Source of the DNA: Bathymodiolus brooksi
Taxonomy: Eukaryota > Mollusca > Bivalvia > Mytilida > Modiolidae
Length of the DNA stretch: 64,000 nt
Reading direction: 5' to 3'
Assembly (NCBI GenBank): GCA_963680875.1
Contig: OY804580.1
Coordinates: 95,943,353 to 96,007,352 of the forward strand
Both the position numbers and the translations under genes were made by a program. Every line of letters begins with the position of its first letter. Within the stretch, counting starts at the first letter, position 1. Of the stretch, positions 45,637 to 56,045 are shown one piece after another. Below the pieces are notes generated by a model, which did not search any database, was not told the DNA's origin, and saw nothing but the letters and a program-made list of their open reading frames with translations.

Positions 45637-45842
45637 TTAGTGGTGGAAGACGCCGGAGTACCCGTAGAGAACCACCGACCATGGGCAAACAACTGGAAAC
45701 CTTTATCACTTGTGGCTACGAGTCGTGTGCACCCATTTTTGTAATTTACAAAGCCGGGCGCGAACCCACGCCGTATTGGTGATAAGCTTGTCTGAGTTGT
45801 TAGGTAATCCAACTTCCTAACTCATTGAGCCACCTGGGCCCT
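45637..45842 (-). mobile_element. SINE, family C
   Basis: Core AGTGGTGGAAGACGCCGGAG, TGGGCAAACAACTGGAAACC, GTAATTTACAAAGCCGGGCG, B-box inverse GCGCGAACCCACG, head AACTCATTGAGCCACCTGGG. The tail is missing. Confidence 0.8.
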
Positions 45843-46251
45843 CCATTGTTTATATGTTCAACGAACAGCGTCGTATAATAATATAAGAGAAAGTTTTAAA
45901 GGTACAAAAAAGGGCAATCAAGGGTCGTAAATTAAAGACGGAGAGTGAGTGAGTGATTGTTGTTTAACGCCAAATCAGCAATTTTTCAGTTATAAATGAC
46001 GAAAACAAGTAAATTTTCAATGAGACGATGATGAGTTCCGCTTTGTACTAGACCAACACGCTGTGTTGTATTTTAATAGTGCTAGCTCACTGAAACAACA
46101 GTCCGCGGGAAGACATGTCGCTCCACTCGGACACATTATTCTGATTCCGAGCCAACCAGCATTGCTCTTTCTCCTTAATGCTGCATGCTTAGCGGAGAAG
46201 CGACAAATACCAATTTTAAAGTCTTTGGTCTGACCCGACCTGGGCTCAAAC

Positions 46252-46803
46252 CAGGGAACAAAATTAACGCTGGTCCGCTAGCCCGAGGCTAGTAAAATCA
46301 GCGTCGGGCTAGAAGAACTCTCTTAGAAGCTAGTCCGATGGGCTAGTTAAAATTTCCTATTGTCAATTATTGTTTCCACTTCATTAATTTTAATGACATA
46401 ATTGAAAATCATAATTAGTCATTCATATTACTGTGCAGGGCACGAAATTAACGCTGGTCCGCTAGCCCGAGGCTAGTAAAATCAGCGTCGGGCTAGAAGA
46501 ACTCTCTTAGAAGCTAGTCCGATGGGCTAGTTAAAATTTCCTATTGTCAATTATTGTTTCCACTTCATTAATTTTAATGACATAATTGAAAATCATAATT
46601 AGTCATTCATATTACTGTGCAGGGCACGAAATTAACGCTGGTCCGCTAGCCCGAGGCTAGTAAAATCAGCGTCGGGCTAGAAGAACTCTCTTAGAAGCTA
46701 GTCCGATGGGCTAGTTAAAATTTCCTATTGTCAATTATTGTTTCCACTTCATTAATTTTAATGACATAATTGAAAATCATAATTAGTCATTCATATTACT
46801 GTG
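46252..46803 (+). repeat. 184-bp tandem triplication
   Basis: Three copies with an exact 184-base period; copies 2 and 3 are identical as far as I compared, and copy 1 differs only near its first few bases (CAGGGAACA against CAGGGCACG). The third copy stops before the next CAGGG. Such identity points to a very recent event. Confidence 0.95.
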
Positions 46804-46936
46804 TACACAATTTACCTGTGGGGAATTCCCTCGATATCAATTAGATCCTACAGAGTGGTATGCGAATTTATCAAATTACTCTATAATCCGGGTAACTGAG
46901 TGAGCGTTCTTAACAACATAATCTAAGGTTCAAGAA

Positions 46937-47236
46937 ATGTGGCGACACATTACCGGCGTAGAGCAACCAGCGAAAAAAATTAAATTAGATAATAATGAAA
47001 AATTGGAGAGAAAAGGGACGTATGATCAGATCAAAAGAAAAAGAAAATTTCAAACAAGCTGGCAGAAAAACCGCAACTGGTTAGTTCACAACAGTGAAAT
47101 AGACAAAATGACATGTTCAGTTTGCATACAGTATGCTTCTTCCGACAGGATGATGGTGACACTGGTGATGATGATGTTTCAAGTGATGACAATACTGACA
47201 TTCTTTCTTCATTATAATTTTTTCAAAATAAAATAA
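46937..47236 (+). pseudogene. N-terminal fragment of a hAT-associated protein
   Basis: From ATG 46937 the protein has a basic region (P-A-K-K-I-K-L), then K-R-K-F-Q-T-S-W-Q-K-N-R-N-W-L-V, then D-K-M-T-C-S-V-C, the start of the zinc-finger-like module seen in ZNF862/C17orf113-type hAT proteins. After A-S-S-D the frame becomes hydrophobic. A different frame over 47149-47217 reads a D/S-rich tail ending in a stop, and a CGACAG acceptor-like site precedes it. So either splicing or a frameshift joins them. The transposase core is missing. Confidence 0.6.
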
Positions 47237-47439
47237 TTATTATATAATTTTTAGTAATTGTCCCCATGGCCCATGATCGTCGGGCTAGTAGAATATCTGG
47301 GGGGCTAGTTGATTTTTATATCTACTAGTCCTGCTGGCTAATTGAAATTTTTGCTTAAATTCTACCCCTGGCTCAAACCCACGATCTTCCCCACTCGAGG
47401 TCAGAACGCTAACCAGTGTGCCACTAATGTGGTTTTAAA

Positions 47440-48970
47440 GACGGAGAAGAAAATACAATGGCCATAAGAAGAATGACGAAAAGACTAACAATATTCTACA
47501 AAACACTACAGTGCACAACAATCTACAGATTGAGCAAACCGACCCTTGTAAAACATTGGGGGCTATTAAAAACATGGATTATTTGTGGCGGGGGGGGGAG
47601 GGGAAGTTCACAAAATTTTAGTTGAATAAGAAAACAAATAATATTGAGCAAATATAACGTTTAATGGCAAGTGTTTAGTAAAAAAAATTGGATAAAAAGT
47701 GGAATTATTTTTCTTATTGACGTTTTAGATGAATATGGTCTTAAAGAAGGACAGAATATGCATACTTTGACATGCATATAAAACAAACTTTATGTTTCAC
47801 TCTTACTTATTTAAAGGTAAATAATTAAAAATGCTTAAATGAAAACTTATTCACTTTATATTACCATGCAAATAATTGTTAAACAATAGAAAATAGTAAA
47901 TGATGGTGAATGTCTGGTATGTGACGAAAAAGAAACATACTAAATATTTACTTTGATTGTAAATCTAACAAATCATAAATTTTAAGTACTATATAATTGT
48001 ACTTAAAATGTAATGGGACACTTTGTCGTTTTCCATAAACGCCTTGTGTTCATGCACTGGAATGAAAATGTTAATAGGGAATTTACATCTGTATGAAAAT
48101 CAAGAAACCCTAATGCACCAGCTACACAAAAAGGGAAAAAAAGTTTACAAAAAACTAACTTATAATTATATAATTATTGGATAAACATCTGGAAGTGTTA
48201 CTTTCAAGTTTCTTTTAAAATGAAATATATTAATGATAGTTAACTTGACACATGCTTACTATTGATACTTTTGATAATTAGTTATTATTTTACTGTACAA
48301 TTTTATTATTTACAGTGGATCAGTAATATATTTAATCTGGATTATACATCTACACAAAGGTAAAAACCACATGTGTTTGTTTCTATCTTGCCATGCTGAC
48401 TTCTATTAATAACTGATAAGATAGATAAGCCCCTCCCACCGTTCCTTATTAGCTATCCAACCAGATTTGTATCTAGGTCAGCCTTGGCCTTTAAACATTG
48501 TGACGGGAATACATCGTTTTTGAAAAACTGCATTGTCGGCAATTCTATTTAATCGTACTTACATTTAATTTCCTCCTTTGTGCTTGGAGTACACTTTCAC
48601 GCATGCGTGTAAATGTGAATTTTTTTCCTCTTATGTTCTGTTGACAGGTGCTTGTGGACAGGGCACAGTATCACCCCTTTTTACACCCTACCCCCCTTTT
48701 TCAATTGTTTTTCTTTTTTTTTCATTTCCATGGCTTAGAAATATGTAAAACAGCAATAATATGCCGTTTTCTGATTGCATAAGTCGACTGTTATGTATAT
48801 AGAGATGCCGTTTTCTGATTGCATCAGTCGACTGATATGCATAGCTCTCTATATACATATCAGTCATATGTCACATTGACATAATACATTTAACAACAAT
48901 GGTTGTCAAGATGAATTTAATAAGACATTCTGGTATCTCAATGATGGTTCATGATACGGAAGTTAGGAAT
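47440..48970. other. Intergenic with small duplications
   Basis: There is a G-run at about 47591. At 48763-48870 the word ATGCCGTTTTCTGATTGCAT occurs twice, followed by TCGACTG(T/A)TATG, and a partly inverted ATATACATATCAGTC follows. No gene seen. Confidence 0.45.
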
Positions 48971-48974
48971 ATGT

Positions 48975-50040
48975 CAGGGGCGTAGCCAGAATAATAGAGA
49001 AGAGAAGTATAGACACAAGCTGCTTCGGGGGAGGGGGGTCCTAGGGCCGCTCAAATGTCTCCATGTGGCGAAGCCCCCCGGAAGCTCACGGGTTATACAA
49101 CAGAAAGAGTGACGTTTTTGATCATTTTGGAAGTGCTTTTAACAACTTGAAATTTATATTATTTTGTCCCTTTTTGACAATACCACCGTATGTATGCACA
49201 GACTAACTATATAACTTCCTTGACTACCCAGACAGATCTCTCGCGGACGAGTGGATGGTCACGTTACTTTATACCCTTTATGCCGTAAGGGATAACAAAA
49301 TGCATGTATGATAGAGGTTACTCTCTGAACTTTTATTCATCATGAATTATTCATTGTTTTTCACTTGTATAAGTTTATAACATTCATCAATTACCATATC
49401 CATGTCGACTTGCACATGTCTGTGAAAAGTTGGACAGTCATTCATCGCCAATAGTCGACCTTGCGCATGATTTCACGTGTCTAATTGCACTGAAAGATCT
49501 CTCATTTGTTGCCCGCCATTGTCAGTAAGATACAGACGATGCTGTATATAACCGTGTATTATATAAGTCACGGTTTGCTGCATGCATAGTGTCTAGTAGT
49601 CTCTCTGGCTTATCATCTACAAGAGCCTATCTGATTTTCCACCGCTCAAACACACCCACAAAATCTACTTCCCTTTGTAAGTCTGTCTGATATAGGGCAT
49701 TGAACAATCTATCAACTATTTCAGGTGTTAGGTTTAGAAGACTTGCAGGGTTTAGATAAGATGCCAAAAAAACTCCCCTCATTGCTTACTACTCGCTTTG
49801 ATATCTTGTCCACTAAATGATCCAAGAAGACAAGGCATAGGAATATTCTCCAGTAGTCAAATGGGTTGTCTACAGGATAATACGCTCTGTACATATATAT
49901 TATGCATTATAGATTTAATCATGGAACATGTATGCGTATTCCAGTGGGAAAGTGGAGCATTGATTTATAAAACAAAATTGTCAAATTTATGTATAGGCGC
50001 GCGCCTACTTGAGCCTAACGTAGCACTAGCTACGCCCCTG
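48975..50040 (-). mobile_element. hAT-like element, 1066 bp
   Basis: The left end is CAGGGGCGTAGCCAGAA and the right end CTAGCTACGCCCCTG, an inverted pair of about 14 bases. The immediate flanks are both TATGT (48970-48974 and 50041-50045), a 5-bp target duplication as described for hAT5-type elements. Around 49640-49780 the minus strand reads N-L-T-P-E-I-V-D-R-L-F-N, then F-E-R-W-K, plausibly a fragment of a P52rIPK/ZMYM1-like transposase. Otherwise there is no coding capacity. Confidence 0.75.
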
Positions 50041-50045
50041 TATGT

Positions 50046-51205
50046 GGTGATGGCTGTTCATTAAGGGAGTTGCCTAGCCGCGTTCCAAGTGGCGGATAGG
50101 ATATGCCATCTCGATATGGTGGGGGGGGAGGGTAGGTTATCAAACTGCTTGTTGACCATAGTAGGTCGTGTCGTGGGAGTGCCACGCTTCATGCATGTTA
50201 AAAGCTTCTTTTGTAGATTATGAAAAAGAGACGGCATATTGTAGCCGTGAATTAGGGACTGCTTGGCTCAGGAATAGCGACAGTACCCTCAACACAGACT
50301 GAGACGCTTGATTCACGGAATGAGGAGACGTGTTCAGGAACTGTACAGGATGCGAGGCGGTAATACTCGTTATTGGTTGGCTGTATCATGAGTAGTAAAT
50401 GTTGAAAATTGATTAGTTTTTATTTTCCAACCAGATTAAACGTGTTTTTGTTGTGCATGTTTTCTTAACAGAGCTCCGAACTGAAACTTTTTTCATTTAA
50501 TTTTTTGTTCACTTTTGCATACTCACTTTGAAAACAGCGAGCCATAGTACTTCCGATTACTTATGTTTGAAAAAATACCTTATCTTTTTTTGGTGGTCTG
50601 GGTTATATTGTGTTCATCCATAAAAGGATTTGTTGTGTGCAACTGCAGGTTTGTTCGCACATTTGAGAAGAATATTCAAGTTTAGCTACACTGAAAAACT
50701 GGTGGTCCCTAACTTATTGCCAAGTGTATAGTATGTGTAATGTTCAAGATTATATCGTTCTTTGTAATAACGCTGTTCGCATGGTTATAATGTGAGGCTT
50801 GGAATTTTACTCACATGTTAAAAACAGCTGGGATGATTTCACTAAGAAGGGTGCTAAGGTCCATACAACTACCGGTAGTTTAACACCGCCACTAATTATT
50901 GAAGCGACTGTATCAAGCCCCTGAGCCTTCAAAGGGAGCGGTCACATTAATTTTGTGTGTTATGCATGGGTATCGATTACGCCTCTTTCTACGATTTTTT
51001 TTTAATTTGAAACCCTTACGAAAGTGTAGTATTAAAAAAACTAAACAAAATATATGTGTCATGCACTGATTGCGTATGTTGGCGTTATTCTTATAAATGA
51101 GTTGCCATTTATCTCCAAATTATGATTATGATGAAACAGTTGCGGTGCATTTTCCTTTGCGATACTTCCAACAAATAAAGGCTCAATATTGATTTTTAGT
51201 TTTTT
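50046..51205. other. Intergenic, no feature seen
   Basis: A G-run at 50120-50129 and otherwise plain AT-rich sequence. No coding or RNA signal. Confidence 0.4.
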
Positions 51206-51212
51206 AGTGTTA

Positions 51213-51490
51213 TGGTGTGTTAACGACACTTTCCACAATATTTCAGTTATATCGTGGCGGTCAGTCTTGTTGGTGGGGGAAACCGGAGTGCGGGCCGTAG
51301 AAAACCACCTACATTTCCTACATTTATGTACCTGTCGCAAATCACTGACAAACTTTATCACATAATGTTGTATTGAGCACACCTCCCCATGAACGGGATT
51401 CGATCTCACAATGTTAGAAATGATAAGCACTGATTGCACAGGTAGTTGTAAATCCAACTACCATACTATCACGACCACGCCGGCCCCTCT
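51213..51490 (-). mobile_element. SINE, family B
   Basis: Tail TTATGGTGTGTTAACGACAC, core GGTGGGGGAAACCGGAGTGC, B-box inverse GGGATTCGATCTCACAA, head TTGTAAATCCAACTACCATA. A short ACATTTCCT direct duplication sits in the core. Near full length. Confidence 0.8.
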
Positions 51491-51889
51491 CAATTTCGAT
51501 AAGTAACGGATTGATTACTGTGCCCTCTTATCGACAATCGTTAATGTACGATTTACTACTAAGTAGAAATTCCGTTATTATACAGCTTGTATTTCCTTAT
51601 AATTGTTTTGTACATTCCTTGTTAACATTAACAATTAATGCTAACAAGGAAGCTACAAAACTAGGAATTCCTAGTGGTCATATTTATATTGAAACATTTT
51701 CCATTGAACGAACCCCAACGGCCAATCCGAACACTATTCCAGATTTTCGTAAAAAATGTTATTCTATACGAGTTATCGTTCTTGCTTGTAGGTATTTTGG
51801 ATTTCCGGTATTGAGAAATGGAAAGCAAATGTCACGCGTCCTGAACACTTCCAAAATCCAATCATAAAATCGGGGGAAAAAATACGCAA

Positions 51890-52555
51890 AATACATATCC
51901 CTATCGCATATACATGACCCATTTTGGGAAAGAGAAATATTTACAAATTAATAATTTTAAAATTCGACAGTCTATATGTAAGATAAGAGTCAGTGCTCAT
52001 TCATTAAATATTGAAACTGGCAGATATAAGAACATTATAAAATCAGAAAGAAAATGCACAAATTGTTCTAAGGGAGATGTTGAAGATGAGAAACATTTTA
52101 TTGTCGACTGTCCCTTATATGAAAATATTAGAGTAAAATTTTTTGATAAAGTTATTGACTTATGTCCAAATTTTAGTTATATGGACACATCATCAAAATT
52201 TATCTGGCTATTTACAAATGAACATGAACAAGTTTTAATAAAATTAGGTAGCTTTATTGAAGAATGTTGTTTGCTGCGAGGACACAACTGATCCTATAGA
52301 TATCATTAGGTTAGGTGAATTATTATAGTTATTATACATGTTATATTAAATGTGAATTGATTTATGGTGGTATTTGATAGGCTCTGATCTGGCCGTGCAG
52401 TCACTGAACATAAATATGTTTTCCTGTTTTTTTTTGTGTGTGTTTACATGTATCTTTGTATGTCTCCAATCATTTCAATCATTGTATTAAATTGTTTGCC
52501 CCTTGTGGGACCTTAATTGGCAATACAAAATTCTTCTTCTTATTCTTATTATACT
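51890..52555 (+). mobile_element. 5'-truncated LINE (LINE 5)
   Basis: The coding fragment at 51914-52291 is the C-terminal end of a LINE ORF. It is followed by a 3' UTR ending in GCCCCTTGTGGGACCTTAAT and a (TTCTTCTTA)n-type tail at about 52533-52552. The tail motif equals that at 745-822, so both belong to one family. Confidence 0.8.
51914..52291 (+). pseudogene. C-terminal RT fragment of LINE 5
   Basis: An open frame of 125 codons with T-H-F-G-K-E-K-Y-L, R-V-S-A-H-S-L-N-I-E-T-G-R-Y, then C-x2-C-x10-H-x4-C (C-T-N-C...K-H-F-I-V-D-C-P-L-Y), the zinc-binding motif seen at the end of many invertebrate LINE proteins, and F-I-W-L-F. No RT catalytic region is present. The open frame suggests a fairly young truncated copy. 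Confidence 0.8.
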
Positions 52556-52559
52556 AGAG

Positions 52560-53725
52560 ATGACGGCACAATCTCCTGACTTGGTACAATTTCTTAATAC
52601 TTTGAACTGTATAGATCAAGTGACATATATAGCGATAAAACATTACATTTAACATTGATTTTATTCTCGGACTTTGTATGTATAGATAAACTGTATCATG
52701 GTGTGACAAAATGTATATGATTAGCATAATAAACGGGCTAAGGTTAGGGTTATGGTGTTTAACGCCACTTTCAACAATATTTCAGTTATATCGTTGTGGT
52801 CAGTTTTTAGGGTGGAGGAAACCGGAGTACCCGGAGAAAGGAGTGGATATGATAAGGGTAGATTTTGGCCCAATCTCAGAAACTGTTTATATAGATATAA
52901 TATTAAACACAATCATTGAAAGGTAAGAACAATATTTTTTGGGATGATATCACTTTGTCCTTTGTTGCTTAGCAACGTAAATGGAGGAGGGTCCAATTAA
53001 TCATTGGAAATTCAAATATGGTGGTTTTATTTTACATATCTTGTATAGTCTTTTCGACAAAATGTTATATTCTGTGTATGTACACTCTACAAATTAATAT
53101 TCCAATTCTCTATGGTAGCATATAGTATTTTTGTGTTGTTTTGTCACCCTAGCAACGGTTTTGTAAACATTAAATTAGCCTATATTATTGCAATTAATGG
53201 TTGAATTTTGACATCTACGATCTTTTGACTTGTTATTTGACTAAGCGGTACATTTTTGTCAAGCTAGACACACTACAAATGTCATTTCATATTTCAAAAA
53301 TACATTTTGATATTTTTATTCATAGTTATGCCCCGTCCATAGCAACAGGTTTCCCTATGCACAGTATTTTCCTGTAGATCTCATGGATCTTTTATTTAAT
53401 CAAGAACAAAAATTCTACAACAGCACCTTAGAAGATTTAGAGACATCTTATCATTTACTAACCAGTATATATTATAAGAATTCCTTAAACCTTACAATGT
53501 CCCTAGTAACCAAATAGTATCCCTAGCAACCGCAGAAACTCGTCAATGCTGAGCTCTGTAAATTGCTTTTTTTTTTCTTTTTATAACCGAATGTTGATCT
53601 TTTTATCTTTTAAATCATGAGAGGAAATTATTCTCAGTAATTAGAATGTCAAAGGAACCAAGTCAACTGCATAACATGGTAAAGCAGCGCTACAGCTGCA
53701 GGAGAGGATATCAATTCATGTTGAA
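52560..53725. other. Intergenic with a SINE stub
   Basis: Apart from the SINE tail at 52745-52842 nothing is recognised. GCAACG/CTAGCAAC words recur at 52975, 53150, 53340, 53500 and 53525, a diffuse low-copy motif. Confidence 0.4.
52745..52842 (-). mobile_element. SINE fragment, tail and core
   Basis: GTTATGGTGTTTAACGCCAC...TTTCAACAATATTTCAG then GGGTGGAGGAAACCGGAGTA. The head is missing, so the family (B or C) is undetermined. Confidence 0.75.
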
Positions 53726-53731
53726 TAATTA

Positions 53732-53889
53732 AGAAATAAATCATGGAAGTCAGAATGTGTTGGGAGTTTTAACATGGATTGGCGGATATTAGTATTTTAT
53801 CCCGAGCCAGAAGCGAGGGATACAATTTACTAATATCCGCCAATCCATGTTAAAACTCAAAACACATTCTGGCTTCCATGATTTATTTC
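53732..53889. repeat. Long hairpin element (about 73-bp arms)
   Basis: The left arm, containing TTTTAACATGGATTGGCGGA and TATTAGTA, pairs with the inverse at 53815-53889. The centre reads TCCCGAGCCAGAAGCGAGGGA. Only a few mismatches. A foldback MITE is likely; transcripts would form a stable long stem. Confidence 0.88.
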
Positions 53890-53987
53890 GATTCTGATAT
53901 GTCCAAGAGTACAAATACGGTAGTATACTTTGATTGGAAGACGGTAATTTATATTTACGCTTGCAGAAAATGTCGCACACAATTTAT

Positions 53988-54036
53988 GTAACTCGAATAA
54001 TACTGCGCCCTTTATCGGCATTATTCGGGTTACAAT
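53988..54036. repeat. Short hairpin
   Basis: GTAACTCGAATAATACTGCG and its inverse, with CGGCATTATTCGGGTTAC, arms about 19 bases, about 100 bases from the previous hairpin. Confidence 0.65.
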
Positions 54037-54039
54037 TTA

Positions 54040-54490
54040 TGCTGCCAATGGAAAAGTCAGTCACATTCACCGGCCCATGTGCTAATGATATTATACCGAA
54101 TGAATAACAAGCTCGTTTGTTAACAAAGCGAAAGAAGGGGGTCATGTTAGAATACACAATTTAAAATGTGTCCATGGACACGGATACCCTTCTGACTGAT
54201 AAACCCTTCACTCAATATACCCCAAAATCTAGTTGATCTGTCATTTGTTGCTATAAACAACATATCCATATATCAAATCAATTTGTTGAGGCTTCGAACG
54301 TTATGGTACGGAAACATCGTTTGGACGAACGTACGTCGCGTAAGTTCGTACGAACGAGATAACACGTAAACATCAAACAGAAAAGAAAAAATGACAAACG
54401 TAGACCTTGAGATGTCAAATCTTCTTAATTTTATTTTACCTGCATACCTTAAAAAACTAGAATATTATAATAATAAAATAAATCAATAAA
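54040..54490. other. Intergenic, no feature seen
   Basis: No coding or repeat pattern until the LINE begins near 54497. Confidence 0.4.
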
Positions 54491-54496
54491 AAGGGG

Positions 54497-55616
54497 TGTC
54501 ATTAAAGGCACAAACATTGAAAATGGGACCAGATATGTTCAGATATTAAATTGTGCACCAATTCTTCCAGTTAGAACCAATTTTGGGCGATTCGAAATCC
54601 GACTGTATGCAGATAACAACAGGACGGAATGTTCATACTGCCAACAGACAAACCATCCCTACTACAGATGTCCTACTAAACCGACATCAATAAAAACTTG
54701 TTATAACTGCAATAAATAAGGACACATAGCCAAGTACTGTAAATATGATATCTTGTGCAAGCATTGTGGTGAGTGTGGCCACATACAACGTGACTGCCCT
54801 GCTCATAAAGAAGAAACAGCTAGGATGGAATATGGTGATTATTTTCATGAAATCATAGAGGGTAGAAATACTCGAGACAACTCAAGCTTGGATGACGAAA
54901 CAGAACGTAAAGACACATCAGGACAGGCTGACAGTAATCCTACTACAGACGACAACAATTCAGTAAATGTTTTACTAGGGGCTTCTAACTGTAAAAGACT
55001 TGGGAAAGTTTCCCAAAATTGCATAAATGCCTCAATTTCAGATGCAACATTAGAAAATATAGATGAGACAATAAAACTAGCCAAATCTAAAGTGTTTGAT
55101 AAAACTGTAGATAAAGTAGTAATATCCTTAGGTACAAACGACATTACAAAGTCTAAAGGTGATCATGACCAGGTTAATATTAATCTTACACATGCAATAC
55201 ACCAAGTAAAATGTAATTTCCCGAATTCTGTAGTTGGTATATGTACTATTCTCCCTAGAAAAGGGAAAGGTCCAAACATAACAAAATGTAATGACACAGT
55301 TTTAAATGTCAACATATTTTTGAAAAAGTTGTGTATTAGAGAACAAACTGAATGTGTAGATGCTTATGAATTGTTCACGAAACAAGGAAATGTGTTAAAG
55401 TCATTATTTGATAATACTGACTCCTCAGGTGTCCATATTAGCGTTGAAGGTTGTACGAAAATTAGAGACGAAATTGTAACCTTTTTCGATTCAGATAAAG
55501 TAATAAGTGTAGAGTTGAAAACCCCACGTAAACGCACAAACAGTGCGCTTTCGTCGACACCAAATTCTGTAGACAGACAAAACAAACAAACCCGAATTGT
55601 ATCGCCACCAGTGTAG
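54497..55616 (+). pseudogene. ORF1 of LINE 4: CCHC zinc knuckles + SGNH esterase
   Basis: Three C-x2-C-x4-H-x4-C type knuckles lie in a row: C-S-Y-C...H-P-Y-Y-R-C, C-Y-N-C-N-K-(stop)-G-H-I-A-K-Y-C, and C-K-H-C...G-H-I-Q-R-D-C. The stop is TAA at 54716-54718 inside the second knuckle. The rest is open from 54753. The esterase has G-A-S-N (Ser block), S-L-G-T-N-D (Gly/Asn block), and S-G-V-H-I-S-V-E-G (Asp/His block position). SGNH esterases in LINE ORF1 proteins may aid membrane or RNP handling. The nucleophile Ser and the His are in place. Confidence 0.82.
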
Positions 55617-56045
55617 TAATTTAATATTTGTACTGCTTTATTATGATAGTATTCATGTTTTTATTTTGTATAAATTATTACATTTGTGTGTATACAAATA
55701 TTACAAGAGACTGTATTGTTTTGCAACAATTGATGTTATGATTTATTGTCAAGAATACGGTATTGTTACCGGTTGTAAACAAATAGTAGAAGTTGTAAGA
55801 TTGAGCAATCAAGCGATAATAAAACAAATTAAAATTTCTCGTTATCGCATGAGACCTTTAAACACAAAATTATACATATTCTCCCACTATATGATTTATT
55901 GTAAGATACATGTTACTGTTGTTTGTTCCATACAAATGAAAAATCGTAAAATCGTGGAATTAAGCGATATATATCTATATATATGTTATTTTTTTCTATC
56001 GCATGAGGCTTTAGATCATAATATTACACTTTATTTATTTATGTC

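Larger units (their letters stand above)
46252..47370 (+). mobile_element. hAT DNA transposon remnant with triplicated 5' terminus
   Basis: The ends are CAGGGAACAAAATTAACGC and ...TTCTACCCCTG, flanked by the 8-bp direct repeat GCTCAAAC at 46244-46251 and 47371-47378. These are diagnostic of hAT insertion. The first 184 bases are present three times in tandem (starts 46252, 46436, 46620), and each copy begins with CAGGG. Subterminal GGGCTAG / CTAGCCC words recur near both ends, as expected for transposase-binding sites. A short ORF with a hAT-associated N-terminal motif lies inside. The catalytic domain is absent. Confidence 0.88.
45946..47438 (-). mobile_element. SINE, family A, split by a hAT element
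   Basis: The tail and body lie at 45946-46251 (GTTGTTTAACGCCAAATCAG, CTCACTGAAACAACAGTCCG). The tRNA-like head lies at 47371-47438 (CACGATCTTCCCCACTCGAG, GTGTGCCACTAATGTGGTT). The two halves join cleanly when the inserted hAT and one copy of GCTCAAAC are removed. Confidence 0.85.

Noticed and set aside
51511..51867. 118-codon ORF before LINE 5
   Set aside because: It has no recognisable LINE or host domain and is in a different context from the C-terminal RT fragment; evidence is too weak to call it.
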